NCBI GenBank assembly: GCA_009733575.1
Contig: ML769386.1
Span: forward strand, 248,001 to 312,000
DNA: 64,000 nt
Source of the DNA: Gymnopus androsaceus JB14
Taxonomy: Eukaryota; Basidiomycota; Agaricomycetes; Agaricales; Omphalotaceae
Direction: 5' to 3'
A program made the translations under genes and the position numbers. The first letter of the stretch is position 1, and every line of letters starts with the position of its first letter. Shown here one piece after another: positions 45,983 to 58,583 of the stretch. Under the pieces are notes generated by a model that worked only from the letters and a program-made list of their open reading frames with translations, did no database searches and was not told the origin of the DNA.

Positions 45983-46401
45983 GGATGGTGAGAATGAAAG
46001 AGAAAATATTTGAGTTTCAACTTGGCCTAATTCAGATTCTGATATGTTGACGTTTACATAACGCTAAGTATAACTTCTCGAGTTCTTTTTCGCTTTGTTC
46101 TTTGTCGAATAAAACCTTGTAATCTGCTTCTGATATTATCTTTCTGCAGCCACTGCCAGCTCACTCGCTGGTGTTGAATTGGGTAACCGTTGAATTACCT
46201 TTTAGCAGGACGATCAGAGTCACGTGTCCCATCTTCGAGCTCTTCTGAACAGCACCACCAACTTTTCTTCAGTAGTATGGCTTTCTGTCCTTCTTTCAAT
46301 TGGTATCCCTCTGATAGGCTTTTCAGTGGCCGCTCCTTATAGGCAGTATGAATCACACTATCTTATGTTTCCGCATAATTCCTAAACCCAACTTCAGAGA
46401 T

Positions 46402-46995
46402 ATGCCTCCTCCTGGAGGGTTTGAGGCAGTCAAATACAAGAGAAACCTTCCTTTCCGTGGACCCGGGGCCCTTGTTATTCTCGGCGGAGTTGCGGCTGTT
46501 TCTGCTTTTGGCTTTTATCGATACGGTCAGGGTGCTTTGGAAAAGAGGTATGTTCGACTTACCTGTACTGGTCAGCTGGCCGAGAAACGTGTTTTCCGCT
46601 ACACGTCGCTCGTCAATAAACGTGTTCCCATCTGGATCCGTCCGCACTTTCCGTCTGCTTATCAGTCTTTTTGACCCAACCGGTCCGTACTTGCGTTGCT
46701 AATTTGGCTATCTGCTCTATTCACAGAGAGCTTGCGCGAGAAAAAGCATGGTCGCGTATCCATCTAGTTCCTCTCTTAATGGCCGAAGGAGATCGTGATG
46801 CGTACAGACGTAACCAAGCTGCGATAGCGAGGGAGAAGGAGATTATGAAGGACGTCAAAGGCTGGGAGGTAAGTCCAAATCCATTGTTGCCAATCTTCCA
46901 AATGAAAAACTTTGCTTCCATTCTCCCTCGGATAGGCGGGGAAGAGTACATACAATAACCCCAAGTATGCTTCACCTCATTTTGTTGTGCTGTAG
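46402..46995 (+). CDS. NDUFA13: Complex I accessory subunit NDUFA13 / GRIM-19
   Basis: Single-pass inner-membrane subunit of mitochondrial NADH dehydrogenase needed for assembly and membrane potential. About 115 residues: MPPPGGFEAVKYKRNLPFRGPGAL, the transmembrane helix VILGGVAAVSAFGFYRYG, then KRELAREKAWSRIHLVPLLMAEGDRDAYRRNQAAIAREKEIMKDVKGWE and, after the last intron, AGKSTYNNPKYASPHFVVL, stop at 46995. Family order and length are normal. I chose 46402 over the upstream in-frame ATG at 46348 because MPP..GFE is the family start. Two introns, intact. It is divergent from the INO80F-like gene (419 bp between starts). Confidence 0.95.
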
Positions 46996-47575
46996 TAACC
47001 TTCCATTTTTCCATATCGCTATGAATTTCTGCGTCTCTGAGCTGTGTACAATGAGATTTTAAGCACTGAATCCTAATTGAGGTTTCAAGCTCAAGGTCCA
47101 GATATAGCAAGAATGACCCACATCTATGGTCCTGTTAAGTGTGGGAAACCAGAAATCCGTTCCAGGAATCCGACCAAAAAAACTCTTCAACAACTTCCAC
47201 ATCTGTCAAAAACTCATACCCATATATCTAGGCTTTCCCGGAACAGCCTTAGTTTTGGATCTAAACGTTATCCTAATCCTGTCTTTCCCGGCGACCGACG
47301 ACATATGCACTGTCACGCCGCATCAGTTGGTATATTTCTTCGACACTAGTTTTGGAACTACAGATCTATCAAAAGAAGCATTGTTGACCTCCTTTCTTCC
47401 TTGTTACGGCTCGGGCAGAAATCTTGGATTCCATCCTGTGACGCCGGACGAGTCAAGTATCATATAATGCATATGGCAATATTTTTTACAATGTACTCTC
47501 GGAGCCTTCTTAAGCTCGGTTTGATTCATCGTTCCTTCCCAGCTTTGCACTCTTTCCGGTCTCTCCCTCCGCCAC
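46996..47575. other. Intergenic region / promoter of the HMG-box gene
   Basis: No supported gene; an ORF at 47126-47467 has no family features. It ends at the TATA box before the HMG-box gene. Confidence 0.45.
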
Positions 47576-47583
47576 TATATAAA
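47576..47583 (+). promoter_or_regulatory. TATA box of the HMG-box gene
   Basis: TATATAAA 43 bp before the ATG at 47626, the likely translation start. Confidence 0.55.
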
Positions 47584-47625
47584 CCCCATCTTTTTGGGCG
47601 TCACTTTTCCTCCATCCACCCCCTT

Positions 47626-49491
47626 ATGCCATCCCTCATCTCCCGACGTCAAATGTCTCCCGACTTCAAGTCTAGCTACCTCCCAGAGTCCTCGTCCTCA
47701 CTGCTCTTTGACGATCCCCATCGCTTAATGTCACCCGACGACCAGATGCTCTTTGGTCCCCTCGATATGGACGACGTGTCTTTTACTCACGAAGCTGTAT
47801 CAGCATTTCCGTGGGAGACGACAAACAATGAAACTGATTCTGATATCAAGCCTGCATATTACACAGCGGGTCCTTCGCCATTGTCCACAAGCTACGATTA
47901 CATCTCACAAGCTTCCCCGACTGACAGCTTTTACGATCCATCTGGATACTTGACTCACGAGGATTCTGCATCTCTCGATAACAGTCTATTCGCAGGTTGG
48001 ATCAACGAGCCAGAGTTGATCCCAATTCCTTCACCCGTCGCTCCCATTCCCATCTCCCCGAATGCCTCTCACAGTCAACCCTTCTTCACCTTTGGTGAGC
48101 GTTCGCATTTCCCGCAGGATCATGGACTCTCTCCCAGCGAATTTGCTGCTCTCCATCCCCTTCCTGTCTCACCATCGTCGTCCTACGAGGATTCCTACGT
48201 GTTTCCTCGGCAGCGTGTGGACTCGATGACTTCCATCTCTCCCTCTGATATCTCTTCAGTCCATACACCGGAATGGGTGTCTGGTCTGTTTGATAACACG
48301 GGTACACCGAGCTCAGCTTCGATTCGCACCCCAGCTTCATCGCGTGCTTCGGTGCGCCATTCTCCACTTTCCTCGGATAGCACTCAGCGCATCCGTGTGC
48401 CTGCTCGCCGTGGTTCCATCACCTCTAGTCACTTGTTCCAATCGGCTAGCGCACCATCCCATGGACATATCCAGCAGACGCGATCTGCGTCCAGTATGGC
48501 TAGTCGCCGAGCCGAATCTGTCAGCCTTAGCGATGATCGTGACGCTACTGTCCGGCGGCGGAGAAAGGCGTCCAGTTCTTCCATCGAAGAACACGAAAAG
48601 TCTGACAAGCCAAATGATTCTGGTATGTTTACGCGTTCATCATAGTCGAGGCTGAACTAACCCTTTTTTGTTAATTGTCATTCCAGCTCCGACCAAATCT
48701 GCTTTGCGTCCACCGAAATTAGCGCCATCAGCATGGCAGTTATATTTTACTGACTGGATCCAACGACAACAGGCATCCAATACGCGGAAACTAAATGTGG
48801 CCCAGGCAGCGAAGGAAGCTGGTCAGGAGTATGCCTCATTGAGTCCGGAGGAGAAGGAGGTAAGCTTGTGTTATTTACTTGTGACGTATTCGGTTCTGAG
48901 ATGGTTTGTTTCCCTAGCCCTATAAGCGGCGTTCACAGGCAATGAAGGAAACAAGGGAACGGGAACATGCTGCTTACATGCGCACACTTACTCCAGATGA
49001 TATCAAGCGGGAGAACGTGTTTCGCGCTGCGCAAAGGAAAGCTGGCAAGTCACGAAAGAGTAATATCAAGGACCCGAACGCTCCCAAGAAACCTCTCAGT
49101 GCATACTTTATGTTCCTTCAACGTATCAGGGCCAATCCGCTCCTCGTACAGGAGGTATTTGGTGACGAGACGGAGACGACAAAGCAGAGTGTTCTTGCTG
49201 CGGCCAAGTGGAGATCTATGACCGATGACGAACGCAAGGTGACTAGTCTCTTTACTTTCTTTGGGTTTCGTATCTCATAAGGTTTTTTTCTAGCCCTTCT
49301 TGGCCCAAGCTGAACAGGAGAAGATGGAGTACGAGGCTGCGCGAAGGCTGTACGAGGAAGGTACTACGGGGTACGGCACAAGCATTAGTTTCAGCATACT
49401 CCCTGCGGGAAGTCCTATTTACCAGCCTATCAAGCTAGAGTCGGAGAGCGAGAGCGATAGCTCCGCTGCAGACGGCTTTTATCGATTCTAA
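47626..49491 (+). CDS. Protein with two HMG boxes and Ser/Pro-rich N-terminus
   Basis: Nuclear DNA-bending/chromatin protein. The first 340 residues (from MPSLISRRQM) are disordered, Ser/Pro/Asp-rich, with a basic patch TVRRRRKASSS. HMG box 1: LAPSAWQLYFTDWIQRQQ...LNVAQAAKEAGQEYASLSPEEKEPYKRRSQ. HMG box 2 after a basic linker: NAPKKPLSAYFMFLQRIRANPLLVQEVFG...AAKWRSMTDDERKPFLAQAEQEKMEYE. The acidic tail is LESESESDSSAADG. Three GT-AG introns lie within or between boxes, phases consistent. Architecture resembles the HMG1/2-like protein Exp1 that controls cap expansion in Coprinopsis, but orthology is not shown. A longer ORF upstream from 47401 is not needed, because the TATA box lies inside it. 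Confidence 0.88.
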
Positions 49492-49873
49492 GTAATGCCG
49501 TATGTTGCTTTTTCTATTTTACAACTTCATATTTTCTTCTTCGTTATCCTTTCTCCGCTATGTTCTCCCTTTGGGCATTTGGTTGTTCATGACCTTTACG
49601 ATCCCTGGAGCCTGCCAAAGCATTTGCTCTCCTTACGACGACCGCTTGTGTTTCTTGTTCTTTCTGCTTGCCCCCTTTACCGTACCACAAACGCTACCAT
49701 GCCATTTGACTTATCTTATTATTTTTGACGATAGAAATGTTTCATCGGCACTTATGTATAACAGACTCCATCCTATGTGTATTCTTAGCTCTCTTACTCT
49801 ACGACTTCGCAAAGCGAACCCATAAATCTGTTCAGTGACAATGTACATACAGCTATGTTTTGTAGATTACCGT

Positions 49874-50618
49874 TTAGCGTAATGGTATCTCGAGGACCAT
49901 TTTTTGATGCGGATCACCGTCTTCATCAAACTCTGCGCCCTATCATCAAGTTTCCGTTAACCCGAGATCGATCTCCTTTCATTAAGAAGGATCACAAGCT
50001 CACCTCAGGAATGTAGCCAAACCTGGATGGAAAACGATAGTCAAAATCAGCTCTAACGTACGCGGAGTAATGCAATTGGATGACGGAAAAACCTCAGGAG
50101 ATTTTTTCGTATCCTCTCTCCGACTCATCCGAACAAGCAGAGCACAAGACTCACTTTGCGTAGAATCCTTTGACAGGCAGTTGGGAATGGCAGACGACTT
50201 TGGCGGCATTGGCCGTGGATTTTTCAAGGGCGTCGAGTTTAACCCAGTCGTGTAAAGCCTCGACAAGTTCGCGTCCAAATTTAAACTGCCGATAGTCCTT
50301 CAGGACCGCGAGGCGGGAAAGCTTGTAGTAAGCTTCACTGAGTCTTGTGCCACGTATAACACCGATAGGTTTTTGGGATGGGGTTAATCGTAATAAAAAA
50401 TGGATCGTGCCAGGATTCAGATCGTAGCTGAAAGTGGAAGGTGTTTCAACGTTATGACTCGGCTCAGAACAGATTGGAACACACGCGTCGATCTCTACAT
50501 CGAGGGGAAATCCTTGCTCGTGGACGAATACATCTATGCGAACTTGGATACAGCACTGTTGAAGCTCTTTATCCGATTCCACAACTCGAACGATTTCGTG
50601 AGAAGGTTGGTCGGTCAT
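49874..50618 (-). CDS. GNAT-family N-acetyltransferase
   Basis: Acetyl-CoA-dependent N-acetyltransferase of the GNAT fold (ElaA/YjdJ-like). Starts MTDQPSHEIVRVV at 50618, the Met chosen because it directly precedes the first strand. The N-terminal CIQVRIDVFVHEQGFPLDVEID is the family signature. Then GTIHFLLRL, KPIGVIRGTRL and the acetyl-CoA loop in YKLSRLAVLKDYRQFKFGRELVEALHDWV (R/Q-x-x-G/F-x-G type), CHSQLPVKGFYAKFGYIPEGAEFDEDGDPHQKMVLEI ending LR at 49874. Two introns lie near the C-terminus, one unusually long for this window (about 130 nt). Substrate unknown. Divergent from the PPR-like gene, 232 bp between starts. Confidence 0.88.
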
Positions 50619-50850
50619 TGTCGGGAAAAGAAAACTAGTTCGTAAGCGCTCAGCACTCGGCAGGCGCTTTGGCTTTGAGCGCCTATTAGCTCTAGAGCGT
50701 GACTTATTTTTCATCCCGAAATTCTACTTACATCGCAGCGTTCATTTGCTCCTGAGTCCTTGCTGGTACTGTGCTCTAAAAACCTTTGAAATATGATACT
50801 AATGCTCTGATAAGTCCAGGGACACTCGTCAATCCTCGGACGAGTTTTAC

Positions 50851-53800
50851 ATGCTTGAACCTGTCGCCGCGGTTATACTCAACACTGTCCTTTCTGGTCG
50901 TTCTCATCTGGAACGTTCCATTCCTCTTCATTCTGTCATAAAAATCGGGCAGACAACTTCTTCTCGGCCGCTGACCTCCAATTTTTTCAATCCGCAACCT
51001 AGACGCGTGAAGGGAAAAGCTAGAAGCACTAATGACGAATGCGAGCCTATCACCTTGTCTCTTAGATGCAGGGAATGGTCTATACAAACGAGGAATATAT
51101 TCCCTTCAGTTCGTTTCCTTGCTTAATCCATGATGCTCTGGTACTGATAGAATATCCAGAAAGGAATCAGGCATTTCTTATGAGAGACGGCCCCTCATCC
51201 AAGCAAAGGTCTCATAGGCGCACCAGTTTCTCTAGGTCATCATCCATATCTGTCCACCGAAATTTATCATCTACTCGAAGTTCAGCGCGTTTCGGCCAAC
51301 AGATGCGACATACATCTAATATGGCTGAAGCTAACTCCTCACACGATCCGTCTGCCGCCCCGTCTTCCTCATCCACCGATGCTGAGGATGAGCCTATCGA
51401 ACCTGGTTCAGCAATCGACAGTTTTCTATCAACCCTGAAATCTGGGCCCCTGCTCGACCCAGACGAGGCCTGGTCGACCTATGTTACTGTTGAGAAGGCA
51501 AATGCCCTGTCTCAACTCACAGTCCCGCAATTGCTGACGTTCACGGATAAATTGTTTCTCGTCGGTGATGCCCATTACAATTCACCTTCCGTGGAACTCA
51601 GTCGCATATTTGTTTGGGGTGAACGCATAAAAGGCCTTCTATCAAATTTAGCTTCACGCATAGCTCCTCTATCGCAAGATGACTATTGGTCGAAATGCTC
51701 TATGGCACGAGCTGCTGCGCTCATGGGCCAAGTCGACAATTCCCTTACCCATATCCACGCAGCTCAAAAGATTCCGACAGAGTATAAAGAGGAGGCTCGG
51801 ATCCTGTGGTCATACAAAACCCTCGTCTTCTACATCTACCGCTACTACGATGCATCGCAAGTTTTGACTATGCTTGCCAAAGAATGGATGTCAGTGGGCT
51901 CCTACTTGCTCACATCATCCGGTCAATGGCATCAGGGCGAAACTTATCATATCGCCGCATCATTTCGAAAAGCCATTCATCGTCTCCTCTCTCGTATTCC
52001 ACGTCCTGCTATCCTTATCTCCAGTCACTTTACATCGTGGGGGCCCGAACTCTCGAAGAGAATAGGCGAACTGTTGATTGATGCGTATTGTCGAGACCAG
52101 CTTCCACTTCACGCTCTAGACACGTTAAATCAGCTCAAGAAGCTCAAGGTATCGATTCCTCTCGACATGCAACTGCGACTCATTCGCGCACTCGTAAAAG
52201 AGGATACCTTGGGGCTTGCCAAGGACTTGTTCAATACCATCCCTCGAGGTACCACGTACAAACATTACCTCCAAACGGCACTTTTTCTTTTCGCCCATTG
52301 CGGAGATCATCGCCGTGCCGAATCCTATTACAACTCGCTTTATCAACAGAATTTTACAAACACAAACGATATCGGCATGCTTATGCACGCCTACGGGACC
52401 CAAGGGCAGGCAGAAAAGTACGCGACATGTTCAATGAATTCTTTCCTATCCAGACCAACGGACGCCGCTCCAATAATCCTGACATTCATCATTTTGGCGT
52501 TGCGATCTATGCATGCGCAAAGGGAGGACAAATCGAAGAAATCAATTACTGGTTAGAGGAGATGGTCAAAGCCGGGTGTAAGCCCAACATTGTCATCTTC
52601 AATACCATCATGAAGGCATTTGCCCTTTCGGGTGACGTGGCTTCGATCCGGACGGTCTTGGATCAGCTAAAGAGCAGCGATACTCCGCCTACTGTTATCA
52701 CTTATGTGCAGTTGATGACAACATTATCGCATATGAAGGATGTTGCCGGTGTTGAGGCGCTGTACAAGGAGGCTGTTGAAGAGCGAGGAATTGTCCCAGA
52801 CCGGCGAATGGTGAATGCGTTGATGAACGCTCATGTCATGGCTGGTTCATGGAAGGGTGTCATCAGGGTATTTGACTACATCCGCTCCGATTCCCATCCC
52901 AGAATTCGGCTGACGATCGAACTCTACACCACTCTGATCAAGGCCTATCGTTCTCATTGGAGCCCCGTTTGCAGTTGTCTCAAAGATCTTCTCAAAGCTA
53001 GAAGATCTCAATGTCAAGCCGGACTCGTATACCTTTGCTCTTTTGATCCAGTCGGCTTGTGATGCTGGTGAAATGGGTATCGCCTCGGATATCTTTCACG
53101 AAATGGACAAGCTTGCAACGTATTGGGGATCTGAACTCCATATCGATGTGTACATCCTCACCATCATTATGGCCGGGTATCTTCGTGTCGGGAAGCGTCA
53201 GCAAGCGAAAGCTGTTTACGATGAGATGGTTTCCCGTCAGATCCAACCCACTGCTGTTACCTTCAGTGTCATGTTGACGTCGTACGGGAACCAGCGATCA
53301 CAGGAGGCTCTGAGGATCGCAGAAGCCTTCGTCAACGATCTCATGGAAAAACCGGAGAAACCCTGGGCTGTACCGTCGTACGGAAAGCCATCTGCGCTAG
53401 AGCTCGTGTATGGGCCTGTTATCAGAGGCCACGCTATTCTCGGCGAAGATGAGAATGTAGAAAGGGTAAATGAGGAGTACATTGCTGCGGGTGGAGTTGA
53501 AACCCTCGGAACTCTCTCAGCACGGTTCGACGTCTACCGGAGGACGTTCCAAATTGACAAGGTGAAGGAACTCTGGCCGGTGATATTTGAACTTGGGGTG
53601 CAATACGTCAAGGAACGGCCGGCCATGGACGGGAATGACCCATCAGCGAATCGTCTCCTCAATAACATTCTCTGCCTGCCACTGTCGATGTACATCGACG
53701 CCCTATCAGCCGCGGGTGAGCATGAGGAGATTGCATACGTTTGGAGGGAGTTCCAGGAACAAGGTTTCTCCTTTGACGCGCATAACTGGAATCATCTTAC

Positions 53801-54410
53801 TGTTGCGCTCGTTCGTGCGGGTCAATTGGAGAGGGCGCTCCAGATCGTGGAGAGTGTTATTTTACCGTATCAAGACCAGGCCAAGAACATGATCGCTTCA
53901 CGGAATACAAATCCCAAAAGCCCGCTCATGTACGACGCAGCTGGTCAGGATGAGGATAAACTAGATCCTGCTGCTCTGGACTCACAGGCTCAGCTTCAGC
54001 AGAGGGCTTCGAGGCGACTAGGAAATACTCGACGCAATATGCGCCACGCGATGTGGCAAATTGAACAAGACGAGGAAGCGCATGCCGACGACTTGGCTCA
54101 TCCTATGCATGTATTGCACCAGATCTCTCCTGCCTGGAACGTATGGAAGGTTCATGTCTCCGTCATGCGCGTTCTCCTCGCCGCGATGGAGGACCTACGT
54201 GAAGGGAACCTCCCCGCTCCAGTTAAACCGAAAGGCGCGCGACAGCTACAGCGTTATGCGGACGATGAAGAGACGAGCAAGGCGAATGAACTGTTCGACC
54301 GACTGTACGCGCAGTACCCGCGAACATGTGTCATGTTGTTTGACTTGGAGGCGGTGGAAAGGCGGAGGTTGGGTCGGGTATATGGAAGGAGATACGTATA
54401 TGGAGAGTAG
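50851..54410 (+). CDS. Large PPR-like (pentatricopeptide) protein, frame-disrupted
   Basis: Likely mitochondrial RNA-maturation or translation factor. Repeats of about 35 residues with PPR-style phrases: KAGCKPNIVIFNTIMKAFALSGDV, TPPTVITYVQLMTTLSHM, VPDRRMVNALMNAHVMAG, NVKPDSYTFALLIQSACDAGEM, IQPTAVTFSVMLTSYG. Start is uncertain: MLEPVAAVILNTVLSGRSH at 50851 looks like a mitochondrial presequence and would need an intron to reach the frame open from about 51180; 51066 is the alternative. The frame changes twice without introns: near 52413-52416 in an A4 run (GQAEK to VRDMF, one base short) and near 52946-52956 (LIKAYR to LIGAPFAV, one base short). About 1,100 residues in all. Stop at 54410. 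Real gene with indels, or recent decay. Confidence 0.75.
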
Positions 54411-54962
54411 GTTGTTGGATGTCGGATTTTACCATTCCATGGCTCTGGCGCGCTACACGTATGTTGGCTCCATATGTAAACTAGCGCACCGCCAATCTTT
54501 TGGTCAACTTGCAGCGTCGGGCCGGAGCACGTCTGCATGATCTGGAAACCCTCCAGGCAGCGCTGAAACAAAAGTAGGCTCTACTCCAGCTGTAAGTAAG
54601 TAGTAGTACGCGTACATGTCGATTGTAATGAAGGAACATATAATCAGTAATAATAATAGACAAGCGACCCAAAAGAGCGGTTTCAATCGCGAGCGCGATG
54701 ACCATATCGGGATCCATCAACACCGCCACGCGCATCCTTCGCTCTGGATTCTAATATTTTCTATTCTTCTAGCTCTCTGGCAGCTATTATGGCTTTCAAA
54801 AATAGCAAATATCAATAGTATGGACCAAGGGAAACTACTTGGACAAAAATCCGGACTTGCAAATCCAGTACAACAGATTTAGTGATTGGACGAACCGAAC
54901 TAACGGTACACACTGAGCCTGCTCTTTTCTTTTGACTCTCACATCTGCGTCCGGCCAAAGCT
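54411..54962. other. Intergenic region
   Basis: Short overlapping ORFs on both strands (54481-54735 minus, 54616-54882 plus, the latter with one hydrophobic stretch) have no support. Probably the PPR 3' flank and velvet promoter. Confidence 0.45.
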
Positions 54963-56325
54963 ATGATCCAGCAAACCAATGGCCGCCAACGAACTGGTAC
55001 CTCAGCGGCTTCGGATGGACCAGAAGAATGGGGACAATGGTCTGGCCGAAAGTAAGCAAGTACTCAAGGTCATTAATCGTAATTTTACTGATAATCTCCA
55101 GACATTATTCTTTACAAGTTGTTCAGCATCCTCTGCGCGCCAGAATGTGTGGTTTCGGAGACAAAGATCGACGTCCTCTAGCTCCCGCGGCCGTCGCAAA
55201 GATGATTGTTCGGAGGGACGACAATAGTCTTGTAGATGTCGAGTCAGTTTTTTTATCTTATCTTTTTCTCTACAGCATCTTACCCTCATACTTTTAGCGA
55301 TATAGATTCTTCTTTTTTCTTGGTCACCGTTGATCTTTGGTCTGCCGATGGAAAGCAGGAGATGAATCTTGTATTACATCCTTCATCAGCCGATCGCTAT
55401 GTTCCCCCTCCTCCACAGAATGCTCCCACTCCAACAAAGACCAGACGGAGAGGTACTACTTCTTCTATGGGTCCCCCAGCTTCCTCCGCAAGCTCAAGTT
55501 CAAATCCCATGTCCTCCGTCTCTTCGCCAGCTGTAGAGTCATTCACAAATCCACCCACCTGGGGGTACCCTTCTTGGTCTCAGAATGAAGCTAATAGCGG
55601 TGATATGAGCTACAGACCATGGAATAACGCCAGTACCGAACCCAGCGGATGGGGTCAAACATACTACGATTATCCGGGTGCCCCTCCCATGTATTCTCCT
55701 CCCCCTTCCTCAGCTTCCTCTATGGGTCCCTCTCCCTCACTCCGACCTGCTTTCCCACATCCGTCTTCAAATTTCTCTCCAAACGCGCCCTCTCACCCAC
55801 CAACCCCAACTCCATCCAGTTCTCTCCCACGCCATACTTACACTCGGACCCTCGTAGGGCCTCTATCAGCCAATGCGACTCGTCTCCTCGATGAGCACCG
55901 CAAACCTGGAGTGTTCTTTTTGTTCCAGGACCTTTCTGTTCGGACAGAGGGATCATTTCGTTTGCGCATGCGTCTGATGAATATAGGCAGATATCCCGCA
56001 CCGGAAGCTGGCGCGACGGGTGTCATGTCCATCAATGACCTCGAAGTTCCAGGCCATGGACCTCCTGGAGTGGCACCTGTTTTAGCACAGGTGTTCACTG
56101 AACCGTTTACTGTTTATAGTGCGAAGCGATTTCCGGGTGTCCCAGGTAAGATTATCTCAAATAGCCTTGCTTTCACATTGCTGACGTGTTGTAGATACGA
56201 CGGCTTTATCCATCGCCTTTGGAAATCAAGGCCAAAAGTTACCCTTGCGCAACCGTCATGGAAGTACGTCTGGCAAACGTCGACGTCGCGGTGACGGAGA
56301 TGATGAGAGCGAAGAAAGCGATTAG
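54963..56325 (+). CDS. Velvet-domain regulator, VelB/Vel2-like
   Basis: Fungal velvet transcription factor linking development, spore viability and secondary metabolism; VelB forms complexes with VeA and VosA. The velvet domain is split: first half HYSLQVVQHPLRARMCGFGDKDRRPLAPAAVAKMIV, DVDDIDSSFFLVTVDLWSADGKQEMNLVLHP; second half VGPLSANATRLLDEHRKPGVFFLFQDLSVRTEGSFRLRMRLMNIG, VLAQVFTEPFTVYSAKRFPGVPDTTALSIAFGNQGQKLPLRN, then a basic tail GKRRRRGDGDDESEESD. A Ser/Pro-rich insert of about 140 residues separates the halves, which is typical for VelB. Introns at 55052-55101, 55243-55297 and 56146-56194; intact. Start at 54963 (MIQQTNGRQR). Confidence 0.93.
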
Positions 56326-56560
56326 CATACTGGTTTGGTTTTAATCTTGTTTTGGACTTTATATGCAAGTGCTGCCTTGATTTGTTTTCCTACTTGGAAC
56401 ACATAAGTTTATTTTGATTATTTTCTACTGCATACTGCATCATTCATTTAAGTATACTGTATACCTTTTTTTTTTCTGCACTGATGGTTGAGTCCTGGCA
56501 GATTCATACTTGGCTGCTTAAAGAAGTAGTCGAAACAATAAATAGCGTCTAATCCAATGT

Positions 56561-56579
56561 ACACACACACACACACACA
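56561..56579. repeat. (AC)n microsatellite
   Basis: Nine to ten AC units between the convergent velvet and ArfGAP genes. Confidence 0.9.
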
Positions 56580-56596
56580 TACACTCGTTTAACAGC

Positions 56597-58154
56597 TTAG
56601 AAATCCTTCCACTCGTCGTCCCACTCGTTCTTTTTCACCGGTGGCTTGCTTGGCGCATCGCTCGCAGCACTCGGTGGACCACCCAACACAGTCGCTGAAT
56701 TCGGGTCAGACGTCGCGCTACCCCATCCATCATGCCTGCCCCAATATTCTCCGTCATCGTCATGATAGAGTCCAGAAGTCTCTTCCTCGCCGCTATATCC
56801 AGCCACTTGTCCGTATCCCTGTGTCCGAGGGCCTCCTGTGACTCCAGAGACTAGAGTACCAACTCTCTCCCCAACATCTACTCCCAACTGCTTTCGACTC
56901 CAATCGTTAGCACCTGTCGCCACTTGCCCTGCACGTTTCTGAGCTTCTCCAAGGAATCCTTTAACATTCCCTTGGAACTCTGGGTCGGCGACACGCTCCA
57001 TTCCAGGTTGAATGACGGATTCGTTGATCGTCCGTGATGCACCAACTACAACGTTGGAGAACAGCGACCAACCTTTGGATAGTGCACCCAACGGGTTCTC
57101 CTGCAAATCCTGTAGAGTCGGGGCTGCGCGGCTTGTCAGCCCGTACGACCCTTCTGTCGATGGAAGAGGTGGAGTACTTCCAAACCCTACGTACCTCCCT
57201 CCTTGGCTTGGAGGAAGGTCTGCAGGTCGACTGGCGTTCAATTCCCCGAGGGAAGCGAAATAGTTCTCATTCGCCGTCTTTTGGTCAAACGTACCGCTAC
57301 GAGAGAGATCCGGCGTACCGGCGTTGCTCCCAATACCACTTCCTCCTCGCATGGAGGCGGGGGAAGAAGTACCAGAAGAAGAGCGAAGGGAGCTACCGGT
57401 CATGGCGCGGGAAGTTGTACGGGATTTGCGGAGGCCCTGAGCGGAAGATGGACGTTCAGGAGATCGACTGGAATTAGCAGCAGTGCCTTCTGGGGGTGCA
57501 CTGGGTGACCAGTCTTTGCCAGCTAGCATAGCATCGAGCTAGATCGAGAAAATTGAGATATGCCAGTTAATTCATCGGGGAAAGAAAACTTTACCTTCTC
57601 CTTGTACTGAGCTGCAGCCCAACAATGGTATGTATCGTACGTGCTAAGTGTGTCACTATATCCGCCTTGCTCTATGGGGGTGTAAGATTTCATAAACTCG
57701 CGAAACGGCGCATTGCCTCCTAACTGTAGATAAAATCAAGTGGCATCATTCAGTTAAACTCCAATCTAGAACAGAGGTACGACTAACCTGCATCCGTCGT
57801 ATTTGCTCGTCCTGCCATGTATCCATCGATATTGAGCGTACAAAGCTATAAAGCAAATCATATTTGTTAGGATTGAAATATCCGATGCATGAATCCAGAA
57901 CGCACCTAATGTGAACGCCGAATCCACGATGTATGCCAGCGCATTGGAGACAGATGAGAGTTCCGAAACTAGGATGAAAAGAGAAATTCGTTTGAATACG
58001 TCAAAACTCTACCAAAATTGAATATTCTGGAGGCAATGAGCTCAACTCACCTTAACGAAGCCCATTGTGGATTTGGATTAGGACAGTCATTGCATACTTT
58101 ATTCTTCAAATCCTCCCGCTTGGAAAGCTCCATCAGTATCTTTTTGTGATCCAT
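56597..58154 (-). CDS. ARF GTPase-activating protein (Gcs1/ArfGAP1-like)
   Basis: Stimulates GTP hydrolysis on Arf1 in Golgi/endosome vesicle traffic. Start MDHKKILMELSKREDLKNKVC at 58154; ArfGAP zinc finger CNDCPNPNPQWASLSFGTLICLQC (CX2CX16CX2C) with the following AGIHRGFGVHISFVRSI including the catalytic Arg; then the arm MDTWQDEQIRRMQLGGNAPFREFM. Later, an ALPS-like region rich in Ser/Thr/Gly with bulky residues (LSKGWSLFSNVVVGASRTINE) that could sense membrane curvature, and a C-terminal EWDDEWKDF. Small introns in the first third; the last exon (57529-56597) is long and open. Convergent with the velvet gene. Intact. Confidence 0.93.
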
Positions 58155-58583
58155 TACGAATAAATGGTGTTTTTTGGGCTCTAGAGGTCTGAGGATATTC
58201 TTTCTTGTTGTTTAGCGCGTAAAAGTGATAACAGGAAATGTGATGATGAGGTCGATTCCAGTAATCTTCAAGTGCGAATTAGCTGCTGCTTGATTTCAGG
58301 TCGAAAAGCGCCAGCTGGAAGCTTTGAAGCAGGGATTTGTAGAAAGCTGTGAGTGTTTGAGCGTTTCAGCTGCAAACAAGCTGCACGCTGGAGTTACTAG
58401 GAGTAGCAAAAAAGTGATGATCATGAGAAAATTCCGCCGCGTTTGATCGTGAGCGCTTAGGCTTAGAGGTTAGTGAGTGCTTGAGCGCGCAAAAATTACA
58501 TTTTTCATGGACAGCGTCGTTTTTGTATTGCCAGTGGAAGCTTATTGTGTTTGTATAAATACACTAGATTTACAGTTATGCTA

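Noticed and set aside
47126..47467. 113-codon ORF upstream of the HMG gene
   Set aside because: No domain, and it precedes the TATA box of the next gene; treated as promoter region.
54616..54882. 88-codon ORF with one hydrophobic helix
   Set aside because: No homologous motif, an opposing ORF on the other strand, and position between a gene end and a promoter; likely chance.
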